Source of the DNA: JAGOBP01 sp046328575
GTDB lineage: Bacteria > Chloroflexota > Anaerolineae > Fen-1058
NCBI GenBank assembly: GCA_046328575.1
Contig: JAXLWI010000013.1
Location: forward strand, 1 to 64,000
DNA: 64,000 nt
Reading direction: 5' to 3'
How positions within the stretch are numbered: the first letter of the stretch is position 1; each line of letters begins with the position of its first letter. The position numbers were made by a program, and so were the translations under genes. The notes under the pieces are model-generated. The model had not been told where the DNA came from, made no database searches, and was given only the letters and a program-made list of their open reading frames with translations. Positions 26,058-34,828 of the stretch are shown here, one piece after another.

Positions 26058-26352
26058 GTCATGCTCTCCTCAAATAGATTGACTCCTCCCTTGTGACTTG
26101 ATGATGAAGTGAAACCCGGCTTGAAGATAGCCCCGCTAAATCTGAAACCATTATAGTGTGATTGAGACCCAATAAGCAATTCTCACGTCTCCGTGCGCGC
26201 AGCCACCGTGCTGGAGTGTAAGGGCGATGCCTGAGAATCGAGCGCGCACCCTGCTTCCCCACCAGTCCGCGCCGGGATGCAAGTAGAAACGAAGACCCTT
26301 CGAGTCATCATCGACCCGAAGGGCTTGTCGAGATGCGGTTGGCACACCGCTG
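26058..26352. other. Intergenic region upstream of the secreted protein
   Basis: 295 bp between two leftward genes. It contains the terminator-like hairpin at 26293-26326 and presumably the promoter of the 1066-residue gene; I could not pick out clear promoter boxes. Confidence 0.4.
26293..26326 (-). terminator. Terminator-like hairpin after the 106-residue gene
   Basis: AGACCCTTCGAGT (26293-26305) and ACCCGAAGGGCTT (26314-26326) pair with two mismatches. Read leftward it is followed by CGTTTC, a weak T-tract. Confidence 0.55.
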
Positions 26353-26673
26353 TTAAGCCGCTGGCTTCTTGGCCGCCTTGGGCGCAGACAGAATGTATTC
26401 TTTCACTTTGGGCGATTTGGGGCCGTAATGCGCCTTGACGGCCAATTCGGCCTTGAGCACTTCAGCCAGCACCACTTTCAGGCGATCATCGCGGACTTGC
26501 GTGGCCGCCTTCTGAGCCTGTTTGGCCTGATTTAGCGCCGCTTCAAGACCGTTGAGTTCCGTCACGTAGCCTTGCAGGGTTTGGACGTTTAAGCCGGGGC
26601 CGGTGGGATTAGCCGTAGCACCTGCGATCAACTGCTCTAAACGTTCCTGCGCGGTAACTGCCTTCTTCGCCAT
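26353..26673 (-). CDS. Small helical coiled-coil protein of unknown function
   Basis: 106 residues, cytoplasmic, nearly all helix. Ala/Lys/Gln-rich stretches such as LEAALNQAKQAQKAATQVRD give coiled-coil periodicity (about 35-85), and the end, KAAKKPAA, is basic, which could favour nucleic-acid or envelope contact. The central YGPKSPKVKEYILS is distinctive. A strong AGGAGGG ribosome site suggests good expression. I recognise no family. It stands alone between a terminator and the 21-bp repeat region. Confidence 0.65.
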   Translation of the reverse strand: MAKKAVTAQERLEQLIAGATANPTGPGLNVQTLQGYVTELNGLEAALNQAKQAQKAATQVRDDRLKVVLAEVLKAELAVKAHYGPKSPKVKEYILSAPKAAKKPAA

Positions 26674-26878
26674 GATAATACCCTCCTAAAGAATTTGGAC
26701 CACGCCGGCGAAGCGCGGCTCTTAACCAGATAAATGAGCAACGGTCTGACGAGATAAACGCAGCGGCGGCATCCCTATGCCGCCAAAAAAAGTCCTTCTC
26801 TGCTGCCCGGACTGGCATGGGGCGGCCAGTCCCATTTTGGATACCAAGGCTTACATCCGCTTAAATGGTCCTAAAATT

Positions 26879-27193
26879 GGCTTTAACCAGAGCACAAACT
26901 TGTGTATAGAGATTGCAAAGAAGTGGCGACCACTCACCACTTTATTAAAAGCGACAGCGAACTTTTGTATAGAGGTCGCAACTCAATTAAACGTGAGCGC
27001 GATCATTTGTATAGAGGTTGCGAGATTCTTACGACATCTCGCAACTTTTTCGCCGCTGCTCGCCAAACTTCCGCGAGGGCGCGCAACTTTCTTAAACCAG
27101 AGCGCGATCTTGTGTTTGGCAGTCGCTAAAGCCTCGCAAGTACGCGCCAAAGAGTTGAGACTTCTCGCCACACAGTGTTACGCGAATGTCCAG
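26879..27193. repeat. Degenerate 21-bp tandem repeat, 15 units
   Basis: Fifteen units of exactly 21 bp can be laid out without gaps. Well-kept examples are TTGTGTATAGAGATTGCAAAG, written here in two parts as TTGTGTATAGAG and ATTGCAAAG (unit 2), and its relatives at units 5 and 7; CTCGCAACT or CTCGCCAAA recurs at unit ends. Units 1-2 and 11-12 are near copies, showing a higher-order repeat. Both strands translate into a seven-residue periodicity: on the plus strand LCIEIAK, FCIEVAT, ICIEVAR, LCLAVAK; on the minus strand VARCRKN, LATSIQM, IALTFN. The plus frame is open across all units; the minus frame is broken once. Confidence 0.75.
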
Positions 27194-27431
27194 AATTTAC
27201 CGCAGGAGTCATACTTAGGTCAACGGGGATTTGGTACTAGCTTAGCGGTCAGTACTGCAACAGGTCACCGATTGCCTGCGAGGAAGAGGAGGGCAGCAGT
27301 TCCAGGATAGATGAGAATCGTTCCTTTCGACGTCGGGAGTCGCTTGCATTCAATGGGAAATAATGCTGGGTATTGGGTATGTCGACTCATTGCTTCAGCC
27401 GCGTCCCCGCGAGCATTACCCAACTCAACAG

Positions 27432-27453
27432 CCGACCGCGAGGACGCGGTCGG
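27432..27453 (-). terminator. Terminator after the beta-lactamase-fold gene
   Basis: CCGACCGCG (27432-27440) and CGCGGTCGG (27445-27453) form a perfect 9-bp stem with an AGGA loop, 37 bp past the stop of the leftward gene. No strong T-run follows. Confidence 0.6.
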
Positions 27454-27489
27454 AGAGCAAGTGTTTTATTTGGCCTGAACCGGCGCAAG

Positions 27490-29052
27490 TCACTTCGCCA
27501 TCTCGCCTGACACGTGCAGCGTAAACGCATTCATGCTCGACGTGACTTCGATGCTGACGCGCTCGCCATCGAACGTGTAGCGCTGCGTGATGACGGCGAT
27601 GTCGGCAGACAGGTCGCGCACGTACTGTTCGACAAAGGTGTGATCGTTCTGCCAGTAACTCTTAACCGCCACCGTCAATTTCTCCACGCCCAACGGCCCC
27701 ACGAATTCAACCGGGTTGAGCCGATAGACGTTATCGAGTCCGCCCGTCACCACCACGGTTTGATCGCCCGGCCACAGCGTCTCCGATCGGTAAGTATTGC
27801 CAGCCCCAAAGGTAAAGGTCACCGCCTGGAATAAATCGCTGCCGCCGCCGGTGATCGCGAACCTCCGCCCGGAGATTTGTCGCGCGACTTCTGGTAAGGG
27901 TGTCACCGGCCGTTCTGGATGCTCGATATCGTGAATCGCCGCTTGAAGATTCTGAAACGCCTCGGGCTTGGCGGGCAGCGCGCGCGTTGTTGATGCGGCG
28001 GGCAGCAGATAAGACTGCATCAACTGCTTGGGCGCGGGGAACTGCGCATCGGGCAACCCCGCGGTGAACACCACCACCATATCCAGTTTGGGCAGCACGA
28101 AGATATACTGTCCGCCGAAGCCGTGCGCGGAATAACCGCCAAACGCATCGATCCACCACCAGTAGCCGTAGCCGTCATCCTCGGCGGCATTCATCAAGCC
28201 TTTGGTCTCGATGTGCTTCGTGGTTGAGGTGGCGACCCACGGCGCGGGCACCACCTGCGCGCCATTCCAACGCCCGCGCTGCAAATACAGATAACCGATC
28301 TTCGCCATATCGAGCGGCTTCAGCCGCAGGCCGGAATTGCCGGTCGTATAGCCCTGCGGATCGGTGGACCAATCGACATCGGTAATGCCCAGCGGCTCGA
28401 ATAACTTCTGGCGCGCATATTCGCGCAGCGTCAGGCCGGTGGTCTTTTGAAGGATGATCGACATGAGGTAGGGCAAACCGTTGTCGTAGAAGAAGGTCGT
28501 GCCCGGTTTCCACAGAACGCTGTCGTAAGTGAGGATGAAATTGCCGGTGTTGAAGTCGGCGGGTTTGTTGGACAAATCGGGCAATGTGGTGGTGTTGTAG
28601 CCCGCCGACATGGTCAGCAGATGTTCAAGCGTAAGAGCCTTCAGATACCGATCGGCTTTGGCGCGATCGATCTCGGGGAAGAAATCCAGCGGCGATTGTC
28701 CCACGCCCGATAGGTAACCATCCTCCATGGCTTTGCCTGCCATCATCGACGTGACACTTTTCGTCATAGAGAACGCGGGCTGTTTCATCTCGCGTTGATA
28801 GGGCGGAAAATAAACCTCGCTGACCAGATAGCCATGCCGGATGATCAGCAAACTATGGATGTTCAAGTCACGGGCTTGAATTGCCTGGAGCAGCTTGAGG
28901 ATTTGAGCCGAATCCAGTCCCTGTTCTTCGGGTGTGGATGTGCGCCAAGTGTCACCCGGCCAATACTCGGGCGGCGTCAACACCGCGCAGGCTCCGCACA
29001 GACTGGCGACCGCGACGAGCATGAGATAACGGACGATCAGTTTAAGGCGCAT
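27490..29052 (-). CDS. Beta-lactamase-fold serine hydrolase, lipoprotein
   Basis: 520 residues. The signal peptide ends in a lipobox, LCGAC, so it should be anchored by lipid on the outer face of the membrane. The class C/penicillin-binding fold is shown by the active-site SMTK (SxxK), the YDN motif in FFYDNGLPYL, and HGFGGQ as the third box. The last 140 residues form an added beta domain. It probably cleaves esters, peptides or modified cell-wall pieces rather than antibiotics. Start at 29052: GGAGGAGG lies just before it, within the codons of a longer MEEAMRL reading. Confidence 0.82.
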   Translation of the reverse strand: MRLKLIVRYLMLVAVASLCGACAVLTPPEYWPGDTWRTSTPEEQGLDSAQILKLLQAIQARDLNIHSLLIIRHGYLVSEVYFPPYQREMKQPAFSMTKSVTSMMAGKAMEDGYLSGVGQSPLDFFPEIDRAKADRYLKALTLEHLLTMSAGYNTTTLPDLSNKPADFNTGNFILTYDSVLWKPGTTFFYDNGLPYLMSIILQKTTGLTLREYARQKLFEPLGITDVDWSTDPQGYTTGNSGLRLKPLDMAKIGYLYLQRGRWNGAQVVPAPWVATSTTKHIETKGLMNAAEDDGYGYWWWIDAFGGYSAHGFGGQYIFVLPKLDMVVVFTAGLPDAQFPAPKQLMQSYLLPAASTTRALPAKPEAFQNLQAAIHDIEHPERPVTPLPEVARQISGRRFAITGGGSDLFQAVTFTFGAGNTYRSETLWPGDQTVVVTGGLDNVYRLNPVEFVGPLGVEKLTVAVKSYWQNDHTFVEQYVRDLSADIAVITQRYTFDGERVSIEVTSSMNAFTLHVSGEMAK

Positions 29053-29286
29053 GGCCTCCTCCATCAGACGCCCCCGCCGCGTGGACTCATTAAATCAACT
29101 TCAGGTGGAAATGACAAGGCATATTCAGCGGGAAATAGTTGATTCTTTTTGCGTCTGACAGAGTTGACGTTCGTCATCCGGGGCAATCGAATTCTGTCGG
29201 TTGAATTACTTTCGCCACGTCATGAGACTGGGCAAACGCGCCACGGCTGTCAGATCAAGCCCATCGCCAATCTTCGCAAGGCGCGG

Positions 29287-29301
29287 TATACTTTTCGAAT
29301 G
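29287..29301 (+). promoter_or_regulatory. -10 box six bases before an ATG (probable leaderless start)
   Basis: TATACT (29287-29292) is followed by TTTCGA and the ATG at 29299. No Shine-Dalgarno is present, so transcription probably begins at or next to the start codon. No clear -35 element was found. Confidence 0.5.
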
Positions 29302-30375
29302 CCCATCGACCTTATCCATCACCGTCTCTACACTCAACATCTCCTCGGTCCCAAATTCGAGACCGCCGCCAACGTGGTGTCTCACTTCGGCGCGGTGCAG
29401 GCGCAGGATTACGCGGGCGCCAAGTGGGCGGTGGCACAGCGCACCACCGGCCTAAACGACGCCGATCTCGATCGGGCGCTGGAGGACGGCTCCATTCTGC
29501 GCACGCACGTGTTGCGGCCTACCTGGCACTTTGTCACTCCTGCCGACATCAGATGGATGTTGGCCCTCACCGCGCCACGGGTGAAAGCGGCGGGCGCATA
29601 TCAATGGCGTCGGCTGGAACTGGATGAAGCGCTGTTCAAGCGCAGCCACAATGTGTTGACCAAGACCCTACGCGACGGTCCGCTGCCGCGCACCGCCGTC
29701 GCCACCGCGCTCAAACGTGCAGGTGTCCTCGGCGACGGCGAACAGCGCTTGAGCCATCTCCTGATGCGCGCCGAACTGGATGGCTTGATTTGCAGCGGCG
29801 GGCGGCATGGCAAACAATTCACGTACGCGCTGCTGGACGAACGTGCGCCGCAGGCCAAAACGTTGCCGCGAGATGAAGCGTTGGCGACGTTGACGCTGCG
29901 CTACTTCGTCGGACACGGTCCCGCCACAGTTCAAGACTTCGCGTGGTGGTCGGGGCTGACGCTAACCGATGCGAAGCGCGGCCTGGAGCTGGCGAAAGAT
30001 CAGCTGCACCAGAGCGTCATCGACGATCAGGTCTACTGGCAGGCCGCTTCGATCGCTCCGGCACGCGCCTCGACGCTGACGGCGACCCTGCTGCCTAGCT
30101 TCGACGAATACACTGTCGGTTACGCCGATCGCAGCGCCCTGTTTGACGCCGCCCACTTCGAGCGCCTCAACGCAGCGAACAGCGGCGTCGCGCTCTCCAA
30201 CACGCTGCTGATCCGTGGCCAGATCGTCGGCAATTGGAAGCGCACTCTGCACAAGGATGCGGCGCTGATCGAACTCATGCCCTTCCGGCCACTGACCCAG
30301 ATCGAACAGCGCGCCATCGCCAAGGAAGCCGATCGCTTCGGCGCATTTCTCGGTCTGCGTGTGGTGTGGGCGTAA
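29299..30375 (+). CDS. AlkZ/YcaQ-like winged-helix DNA glycosylase-family protein
   Basis: 358 residues of the HTH_42 family, which includes AlkZ and E. coli YcaQ, glycosylases that remove bulky N7 adducts or open DNA crosslinks. The AlkZ catalytic QxQ motif is present as AVQAQDYAGAKWAV. Further family parts are SILRTHVLRPTWHFVTPADI, FVGHGPATVQDFAWWSGL and PSFDEYTVGYADR. Start set at 29299 because a -10 box ends six bases upstream and the earlier codons are not conserved in type. It may protect against a self-made or environmental alkylator; no biosynthetic cluster is nearby. Confidence 0.82.
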   Translation: MPIDLIHHRLYTQHLLGPKFETAANVVSHFGAVQAQDYAGAKWAVAQRTTGLNDADLDRALEDGSILRTHVLRPTWHFVTPADIRWMLALTAPRVKAAGAYQWRRLELDEALFKRSHNVLTKTLRDGPLPRTAVATALKRAGVLGDGEQRLSHLLMRAELDGLICSGGRHGKQFTYALLDERAPQAKTLPRDEALATLTLRYFVGHGPATVQDFAWWSGLTLTDAKRGLELAKDQLHQSVIDDQVYWQAASIAPARASTLTATLLPSFDEYTVGYADRSALFDAAHFERLNAANSGVALSNTLLIRGQIVGNWKRTLHKDAALIELMPFRPLTQIEQRAIAKEADRFGAFLGLRVVWA

Positions 30376-30449
30376 AGGCTCAAACCGCCCGACTATTCAA
30401 CGACGCGACTACGCGACTATCGAACTACCCAACTATCTCACTAACAACT
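30376..30449. repeat. Period-8 ACTA word tract
   Basis: Units such as CGCGACTA, CGCGACTA, TCGAACTA, CCCAACTA and TCTCACTA recur every 8 bp and run up to the ATG at 30450. No inverted copy is obvious. Confidence 0.65.
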
Positions 30450-31031
30450 ATGCCAACCTTCTTCCCCACACCCGCCGATTTTCGCCGCTGGCTTGAAAAG
30501 CATCACACGACCGAAAAAGAATTGTTGGTCGGCTTTTACAAGACCAGCTCCGGCAAGCCGAGTATCACGTGGCCGGAGTCCGTCGATCAGGCCTTGTGCT
30601 TCGGCTGGATCGACGGCCTTCGCAAGCGCGTCGACGACGAAAGTTACACCATCCGCTTCACGCCGCGCAAACCCACCAGCACATGGAGCGCCGTCAACAT
30701 CAAACGTGTGCAGGAATTGACTCAACTCGGCTTGATGACGCCCGCCGGGCTGAAAGCCTTTGAGGCGCGTAAAGAAAACAAATCCGGCATCTACGCCTAC
30801 GAACAGCGCACCGCCGCACTCCCACCCGAGTACGAAAAAACCTTGAAGAAAAACAAAGCGGCCTGGACGTTCTTTCAGGCGCAGCCCGCTTCCTATCGCA
30901 AAACGGCCATGTGGTGGATCGTCAGCGCCAAGCAAGAAGCCACGCGCCTCAAGCGGCTTGAGCAGTTGATCGCGCATTCGGCGCAGGGTCAAACGGTTCC
31001 TCAGTTCACGCGCTGGGCGAAATCCAAATAG
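30450..31031 (+). CDS. YdeI/OmpD-associated family protein
   Basis: 193 residues. The N-terminal half matches the YdeI/bacteriocin-protection family: FRRWLEKHHTTEKELLVGFY, SGKPSITWPESVDQALCFGW, IDGLRKRVD and SYTIRFTPRKPTSTWSAVN. The C-terminal half holds the family's second region, FFQAQPASYRKTAMWWI. Its function is poorly known; members are linked to stress and bacteriocin or antibiotic tolerance. Only four bases separate it from the TPR gene downstream. The start follows the period-8 tract, with no Shine-Dalgarno. Confidence 0.82.
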   Translation: MPTFFPTPADFRRWLEKHHTTEKELLVGFYKTSSGKPSITWPESVDQALCFGWIDGLRKRVDDESYTIRFTPRKPTSTWSAVNIKRVQELTQLGLMTPAGLKAFEARKENKSGIYAYEQRTAALPPEYEKTLKKNKAAWTFFQAQPASYRKTAMWWIVSAKQEATRLKRLEQLIAHSAQGQTVPQFTRWAKSK

Positions 31032-31034
31032 CCG

Positions 31035-31394
31035 ATGGACCTCGACAACCCCGTCATCCGACTCTGTCTCGACGGCGCGCAGGCTGAATTCAAAGGTCAG
31101 CCCGCTGAAGCGCAGCGTCTCTATCAACAGGCCTGGGCCGCCGCCACCGATGCCTACGAAGCCTGCATCGCCGCGCACTACGTGGCGCGTTTTCAAGCGA
31201 CGCCTAAAGAGACGTTGCGCTGGAATCAAATCGCGCTCGAGCGCGCGGAGGCCGCCGAGGCCGATCGAGTGCGCGACTTCTACCCCTCGTTGTACTTGAA
31301 CCTCGGCCACGCGTATGAAGTCCTCGGCGATCAAGCCGAAGCGCAGCGCTATTACGATCTGGCAGCTGACCTCGGCGTCATCCATCAGCCCTAA
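31035..31394 (+). CDS. TPR-like small protein
   Basis: 119 residues with two tetratricopeptide-like helical pairs: FKGQPAEAQRLYQQAWAAA (about 18-36) and LYLNLGHAYEVLGDQAEAQR (about 86-105), with RFQATPKETLRWNQIALERA between. It should be a cytoplasmic protein-binding scaffold; similar short proteins occur in Chloroflexota, Deinococcus and actinobacteria. It follows the YdeI-like gene by three bases and is probably its operon partner. No catalytic residues are apparent. Confidence 0.72.
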   Translation: MDLDNPVIRLCLDGAQAEFKGQPAEAQRLYQQAWAAATDAYEACIAAHYVARFQATPKETLRWNQIALERAEAAEADRVRDFYPSLYLNLGHAYEVLGDQAEAQRYYDLAADLGVIHQP

Positions 31395-31461
31395 GCTTCG
31401 CCCGCCCAATTCATGATCTTCGTCAATTGACAGACCGCGTCATTGTGCGTAAGCTTGCCCC

Positions 31462-32367
31462 ATGACAACTGGCCTGGTTTTCGACATCAAACAATATTCC
31501 ATCCACGACGGTCCCGGCATCCGCACGACCGTCTTTCTCAAAGGCTGTCCGCTCAGCTGCTGGTGGTGTCACAATCCCGAAAGCCAGTCGCCGCACATGG
31601 AAATGCTGCTGCGCGATAATCGCTGCATCAAGTGCGGCGCGTGCATCGAAACGTGTCCGCACGACGCGATTCAATGGCTCGACGGCGAACCCGTAACCGA
31701 TCGCGCGATCTGCGCCCAGTGCGGCACGTGCGAAGCCGTATGTTATGCCGAAGCGCGCGAACGCGTGGGCCGCGAAATGACCGTCGAGCAGGTCATGGCC
31801 GCCATCGAGCGCGATGCCGCCTTCTACGATGAATCACGCGGCGGCGTCACCTTCTCCGGCGGCGAGCCGCTGTGGCAAGCCGATTTTCTATTGGAATTGC
31901 TGCAAGCCTGCCAGGCCCGCGAGATTCACACGGCGCTTGACACCAGCGGCTGCGCGGCGTGGGCCACGCTCGATCGGGTGCGGCCCTTCGTCGATCTGTT
32001 TCTCTACGATCTCAAAGTGATCGATGACGACAAGCACCGTGAATTTACGGGCGTCTCCAACCGAGCGATCCTCTCGAATTTGCAGGCCCTGTCGGCGGAC
32101 GGTCACCACGTCATCATCCGCGTGCCGATCGTGCCCGGCATCAACGACGACGACGCAACTGTACAACAGATCGGCGCGTTTGCGGGCGCGCTGCCGCACG
32201 TGACTGGCGTCGATATCCTGCCGTACCATCACATCGCCATCGACAAATATCTGCGCTTGAATAAACCGTATCGTCTCTTTGAGACGCGTCAGCCGTCGGC
32301 TGAACGTATGCGCGCCATCGCACAGCAATTGCAAGCATTCAATTTGTCCGTCACTATTGGGGGCTAA
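31462..32367 (+). CDS. Glycyl-radical enzyme activase (radical SAM)
   Basis: 301 residues. It generates the glycyl radical on the downstream enzyme using S-adenosylmethionine. The radical-SAM cluster motif is CPLSCWWC (CxxxCxxC) within TTVFLKGCPLSCWWCHNPES. An inserted ferredoxin-like pair of clusters follows, CIKCGACIETCP and CAQCGTCEAVCY, typical of activases of PFL2-type enzymes. SGGEPLWQADF is the SAM-binding GGE motif and ILPYHHIAIDKY a family end motif. Directly followed by the glycyl-radical enzyme gene (1-bp gap), so the two form an anaerobic operon. Confidence 0.9.
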   Translation: MTTGLVFDIKQYSIHDGPGIRTTVFLKGCPLSCWWCHNPESQSPHMEMLLRDNRCIKCGACIETCPHDAIQWLDGEPVTDRAICAQCGTCEAVCYAEARERVGREMTVEQVMAAIERDAAFYDESRGGVTFSGGEPLWQADFLLELLQACQAREIHTALDTSGCAAWATLDRVRPFVDLFLYDLKVIDDDKHREFTGVSNRAILSNLQALSADGHHVIIRVPIVPGINDDDATVQQIGAFAGALPHVTGVDILPYHHIAIDKYLRLNKPYRLFETRQPSAERMRAIAQQLQAFNLSVTIGG

Positions 32368-32368
32368 T

Positions 32369-34732
32369 ATGATTACCGACCGTGTCACACGGCTGCGCCG
32401 TGAAAGCCTGGACGCCCAGCCCTGCATCGCCACCGAGCGCGCCGAATTGCTCACCCAGTTCGATCGCTCGCACACGCCCTTGATGTCTGCGCCGGTGCGC
32501 CGCGCTTTGACGTTTCAATATCTGCTGGAGCACAAGACGATCTATCTCGGCCCCGATGAATTGATCGTCGGCGAAAAAGGCCCCGCGCCTAAAGCCACGC
32601 CCACTTATCCCGAACTGTGCTGCCACAGCCTGCAAGACCTGGACATCCTGAACTCGCGCGACAAGATCCCGTTCGCGGTCGATCACGCCGCCCGCTCGAT
32701 CTATCGCGACGACATCATCCCCACGTGGCAGGGCCGCTCCATGCGCGATCTGATCTTCGCCGAGATGACGCCGGAGTGGCTGGCCGCGTACGAAGCTGGC
32801 ATCTTCACCGAATTCATGGAACAGCGCGCCCCCGGCCACACCGTGCTCGACGACAAGATCTATCACCAAGGCATGTTGGATTTCAAAGCGGCGATTCAGC
32901 AGAGTCTCGATCGATTGGACTACCTATCCGATCGCGACGCGTACGCGAAGCAAGAAGAACTGAAAGCGATGTTCATCTGTGCCGACGCGCTGATTCGTTT
33001 TGCAGAGCGCCACGCCGAACGCGCGCGCGAACTCGCCGACGGCGAAACGAATCCACAGCGGCAGCAGGAACTGCTTCAGATTGCCGAAGTCTGTTCGCAC
33101 GTGCCCGCGCACGCGCCGCGCAACTTCTGGGAAGCGCTGCAATACTACTGGTTCGTGCATCTGGGCGTCACCACCGAACTCAACACGTGGGACGCCTTCT
33201 GCCCCGGCCATCTCGATCAGCACCTTAATCCTTTCTATCAACGCGATCTGGCCGCAGGCACGTTGACGCGCGAGCAAGCCGAAGAACTGCTGCATTGCTT
33301 CTGGATCAAGTTCAACAATCAGCCCGCGCCGCCCAAAGTGGGCGTCACCGCCGCCGAAAGCGGCACCTACACCGACTTCGCGCAGATCAACGTCGGCGGG
33401 GTCAAAGCCGATGGTTCTGATGCCGTGAACGATGTCTCTTACTTGTTGCTCGACGTGATCGAAGACATGCGCCTGCTGCAACCCAGTTCGTCGATTCAGG
33501 TCAGCAAGAAGAACCCCGATCGCTTCATCAAGCGGGCCGCCAAGATCATTCGCACCGGCTTCGGCCAACCGTCGATCTTCAACACCGACGCCATCGTGCA
33601 AGAGTTGGTGCGACAGGGCAAATCACTCGTCGATGCGCGCGCGGGTGGATCGAGTGGGTGCGTGGAAGTGGGCGCATTTGGCAAAGAGAACTACAACCTG
33701 ACGGGTTACTTCAACCTGCCCAAGGTGCTGGAGATCACGCTGCACAACGGCGTCGATCCGCGCACGGGTAAGACCATCGGTCTATCAACCGGCGATCCGC
33801 GGCACTTCCAGTCCTTTGATGACTTGCTGGCCGCTTTCCAAAAGCAACTGCGTTACTTCATCGACATCAAACTGCGTGGCAACAGCGTTATCGAACGGTT
33901 GTATGCAACCTACATGCCCGCACCGTTTTTGTCGCTGCTCATCGACGATTGCATCGCTACAGGCAAGGACTATCACGACGGCGGGCCGCGCTACAACACC
34001 AGTTACCTGCAAGGTGTCGGCCTCGGCACGATTACGGACGCGCTGACCGCGTTGAAGTATCACGTCTTCGATCAACACACCTTGTCGATGGAAACGATGC
34101 TCACCACACTCGACAGCAACTTCGTCGGTCAAGAACGCACGCGCCAACTGTTGATCAATCGCACGCCGCGTTACGGCAACGACGACGATTACGCCGATAG
34201 CGTAATGACCACCGTGTTCGATCTCTATTTCAACGCCGTCGATGGGCGACCCAACACCAAAGGCGGCGAATATCACATCAACTTGCTGCCGACGACCGTG
34301 CACGTCTACTTTGGATCGGTGATCGGCGCGACGCCAGATGGACGCCGCGCGGGCGAGCCGCTGTCAGAAGGCATCTCGCCGGTGCAGGGGGCCGATCGGT
34401 GCGGGCCGACCAGCGTGGTCAAGTCCGCCGCCAAGATGGATCACCTTCGCACGGGCGGCACACTGCTCAATCAGAAGTTCACGCCGCAGTTGCTCAAAGA
34501 TGATGCCGGGCTGGATGGATTAGTTCAGTTAGTACGCACTTACTTCAAACTCGACGGACATCACATCCAATTCAACGTCGTCGATGCCGCTACTTTGCGC
34601 GCCGCTCAGCAGAACCCCGAACAGTATCGTGACCTGATCGTACGGGTGGCCGGCTACAGCGACTACTTCTGCGATCTGGGTCAAGCCCTGCAAAACGAGA
34701 TCATCGCGCGGACGGAACACCAATCGTTTTAG
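32369..34732 (+). CDS. Glycyl-radical enzyme, PFL2/HypD-like dehydratase type
   Basis: 787 residues, full length for the family. The active-site cysteine is Cys431 in SGCVEVGAFGKENY with Glu433 as general base; the radical glycine is Gly762 in RVAGYSDYF. The GCVE motif lacks the following proline found in choline lyase, glycerol dehydratase and arylacetate decarboxylases, and the GAFGKE-Y-LTGYFNLPK stretch is, from recall, closest to trans-4-hydroxyproline dehydratase (HypD), also about 790 residues. A pyrroline-5-carboxylate reductase, common beside hypD, is not in the window, so the substrate stays open. Start set at 32369 after GGGGG. Oxygen would destroy the active form. Confidence 0.88.
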   Translation: MITDRVTRLRRESLDAQPCIATERAELLTQFDRSHTPLMSAPVRRALTFQYLLEHKTIYLGPDELIVGEKGPAPKATPTYPELCCHSLQDLDILNSRDKIPFAVDHAARSIYRDDIIPTWQGRSMRDLIFAEMTPEWLAAYEAGIFTEFMEQRAPGHTVLDDKIYHQGMLDFKAAIQQSLDRLDYLSDRDAYAKQEELKAMFICADALIRFAERHAERARELADGETNPQRQQELLQIAEVCSHVPAHAPRNFWEALQYYWFVHLGVTTELNTWDAFCPGHLDQHLNPFYQRDLAAGTLTREQAEELLHCFWIKFNNQPAPPKVGVTAAESGTYTDFAQINVGGVKADGSDAVNDVSYLLLDVIEDMRLLQPSSSIQVSKKNPDRFIKRAAKIIRTGFGQPSIFNTDAIVQELVRQGKSLVDARAGGSSGCVEVGAFGKENYNLTGYFNLPKVLEITLHNGVDPRTGKTIGLSTGDPRHFQSFDDLLAAFQKQLRYFIDIKLRGNSVIERLYATYMPAPFLSLLIDDCIATGKDYHDGGPRYNTSYLQGVGLGTITDALTALKYHVFDQHTLSMETMLTTLDSNFVGQERTRQLLINRTPRYGNDDDYADSVMTTVFDLYFNAVDGRPNTKGGEYHINLLPTTVHVYFGSVIGATPDGRRAGEPLSEGISPVQGADRCGPTSVVKSAAKMDHLRTGGTLLNQKFTPQLLKDDAGLDGLVQLVRTYFKLDGHHIQFNVVDAATLRAAQQNPEQYRDLIVRVAGYSDYFCDLGQALQNEIIARTEHQSF

Positions 34733-34760
34733 AGTAGGCCAGGGAACAAGTAGACAAGGC
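34733..34760. repeat. Period-7 word tract after the glycyl-radical enzyme
   Basis: AGTAGGC, CAGGGAA, CAAGTAG, ACAAGGC begin immediately after the TAG stop. The AGTAGGC and CAAGTAG words recur at 38648-38696. Confidence 0.55.
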
Positions 34761-34763
34761 AAA

Positions 34764-34797
34764 ACAAACGGCTGAGCGATTACGCTCAGCCGTTTGT
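34764..34797. terminator. Strong bidirectional terminator
   Basis: A perfect 15-bp stem (34764-34778 with 34783-34797) with an ATTA loop and A/T-rich flanks. It separates the glycyl-radical operon from the convergent PadR operon. Confidence 0.9.
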
Positions 34798-34828
34798 GTA
34801 TGATCCAACTTTGCAAGAGACGCAGATG

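Larger units (their letters stand above)
26674..27489. other. 816-bp region without a secure gene
   Basis: Holds the 21-bp repeat tract (26879-27193) and a terminator (27432-27453). A 177-codon rightward frame, 26777-27310, runs through the tract, but it has no ribosome site and its sequence outside the repeats looks random. The first 100 bp carry the upstream region of the 106-residue gene. Confidence 0.6.

Noticed and set aside
26983..27171. 62-codon leftward gene in the 21-bp repeats
   Set aside because: The heptad pattern continues past its stop, so it is part of the repeat and not a defined gene.
26879..27193. CRISPR array
   Set aside because: Units are degenerate and contiguous, without unique spacers, and no cas genes are present.
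26777..27310. 177-codon rightward gene across the 21-bp repeats
   Set aside because: No ribosome site, and sequence outside the repeats looks random. Kept as a repeat tract rather than a gene.
30441..31409. 322-codon leftward frame opposite the YdeI-like and TPR genes
   Set aside because: Shadow frame: the rightward genes have clear families; this one has a compositional Gly/Phe/Leu bias and no motif.
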